From Candidatus Alloscillospira gallinarum (GTDB taxonomy: Bacteria > Bacillota > Clostridia > Oscillospirales > Oscillospiraceae): a stretch of 6,273 bases of DNA. Shown here one piece after another: positions 6,096-6,273 of the stretch. A program made the position numbers and the translations under genes. The DNA is taken from positions 1 through 6,273 of the forward strand of contig CAJFTV010000184.1 in NCBI GenBank assembly GCA_904420055.1, in the 5' to 3' direction. Below the pieces are notes generated by a model that was not told the DNA's origin, searched no databases, and was given only the letters and a program-made list of their open reading frames with translations. Position 1 is the stretch's first letter; each line of letters opens with the position of its first letter.

Positions 6096-6124
6096 ATTTT
6101 ACGACATGACGGCACAAATTACAA
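6096..6124 (-). promoter_or_regulatory. Promoter of the aldolase gene
   Basis: On the minus strand TTGTAA (6124-6119) and TAAAAT (6101-6096) stand 17 bp apart, 45 nt before the ATG at 6051. Four of six and five of six bases match the consensus. Confidence 0.55.
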
Positions 6125-6141
6125 CATAAAACTCTGTCGTA
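6100..6141. repeat. Inverted repeat TACGACA-N28-TGTCGTA around the aldolase promoter
   Basis: Perfect 7-base arms lie at 6100-6106 and 6135-6141. The left arm starts at the -10 box and the right arm sits upstream of the -35 box, so the pair brackets the promoter. Arms this far apart (28 nt) could be two half-sites for a looping or tetrameric regulator, or chance. Confidence 0.35.
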
Positions 6142-6153
6142 TTTACAGGATAC

Positions 6154-6194
6154 AAGAGGGAAAAGAGAAAAAAATCAAAAAAGGGGAAAAAAGG
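6154..6194 (+). promoter_or_regulatory. Purine-rich tract upstream of the strong right-edge promoter
   Basis: All bases in 6154-6194 are A or G except the TC at 6175-6176, with several A-runs. Lying directly before the -35 box at 6197, it resembles an UP element or intrinsically curved A-tract DNA that raises promoter strength. Confidence 0.5.
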
Positions 6195-6196
6195 TA

Positions 6197-6226
6197 TTGA
6201 CAATGGGTGGTAGGAGGTGGTATAGT
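6197..6226 (+). promoter_or_regulatory. Near-consensus promoter pointing out of the window
   Basis: A perfect TTGACA (6197-6202) and TATAGT (6221-6226, five of six) are 18 bp apart. Transcription should start around 6233. It drives an unseen gene or RNA to the right, divergent from the aldolase. The spacer holds two direct copies of GGTGGTA, 10 bp apart (6206-6212 and 6216-6222), one DNA turn, which could be protein-contact sites. Confidence 0.8.
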
Positions 6227-6232
6227 AACAAA

Positions 6233-6273
6233 GCTCTCACGAGAGCGGGAGCGAAAAGCTAAGCGGCAACGAA
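6233..6273 (+). other. Possible structured leader or small RNA start, cut by the window edge
   Basis: The predicted transcript begins with a strong hairpin, GCTCTC (6233-6238) against GAGAGC (6241-6246; the innermost pair may open), then AGC-GAAAA-GCT (6250-6260). No start codon with a ribosome binding site follows before the end of the window. This fits the 5' end of a regulatory leader, riboswitch or small RNA, or an ordinary long untranslated region; 41 nt are too few to assign a family. Confidence 0.3.

Noticed and set aside
6212..6219. AGGAGGTG as a ribosome binding site
   Set aside because: It lies between the -35 and -10 boxes, so it is upstream of the predicted transcript, and no start codon follows at a usable distance.
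1..6273. CRISPR array, insertion sequence, tRNA or phage genes
   Set aside because: I looked for regular repeats, transposase motifs, cloverleaf arms and integrase motifs on both strands and saw none.

Overview
The window looks like a chromosomal segment of a Bacillota bacterium, probably class Clostridia. The evidence is a large SRP RNA of the Gram-positive type, carrying both an Alu and an S domain, directly upstream of dnaX and a ybaB-type gene. That is the Bacillus/Clostridium order. Strong AAGGAG-like ribosome binding sites, a TTG start and moderate base composition agree. I cannot name a genus or species.

Left part, plus strand (1-961): the 3' part of an ABC transporter ATPase of the iron-siderophore/cobalamin type, cut by the window edge, is followed after 19 nt by a small FmdE-family protein with a C-terminal zinc ribbon. 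The pair reads as the end of a metal or metal-chelate uptake operon and closes with two consecutive perfect hairpins, the second a convincing terminator. A roughly 290-nt AT-rich control region follows, with several inverted and direct repeats and a good -10 box. It leads into a monocistronic extended short-chain dehydrogenase/reductase (SDR) gene (1370-2446) whose product has an odd strongly basic tail. A bidirectional terminator (2454-2486) separates it from the convergent minus-strand genes.

Right part, minus strand (read from right to left): a PLP-dependent threonine aldolase-family gene (5017-6051), then the SRP RNA gene (about 4570-4865) with a clear promoter, then dnaX (2863-4539, TTG start) and a ybaB/ebfC nucleoid-associated gene (2499-2840). 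The SRP RNA, dnaX and ybaB stand so close together that the SRP RNA promoter is the only clear promoter for all three. recR, which usually follows ybaB in this cluster, is absent; the convergent SDR gene lies there instead.

Right edge (6052-6273): a control region with a minus-strand promoter for the aldolase and, divergently, a near-consensus plus-strand promoter. The latter is preceded by a purine-rich tract and has 10-bp-spaced direct repeats between its -35 and -10 boxes. It fires into a possible structured leader that runs out of the window.

Most of the window is ordinary housekeeping and accessory metabolism. I did not find a clearly new system. The best leads are the missing recR, the transcriptional coupling of SRP RNA to dnaX, the unusual right-edge promoter and leader, the repeat-rich region in front of the SDR gene, and the transporter-FmdE pairing.
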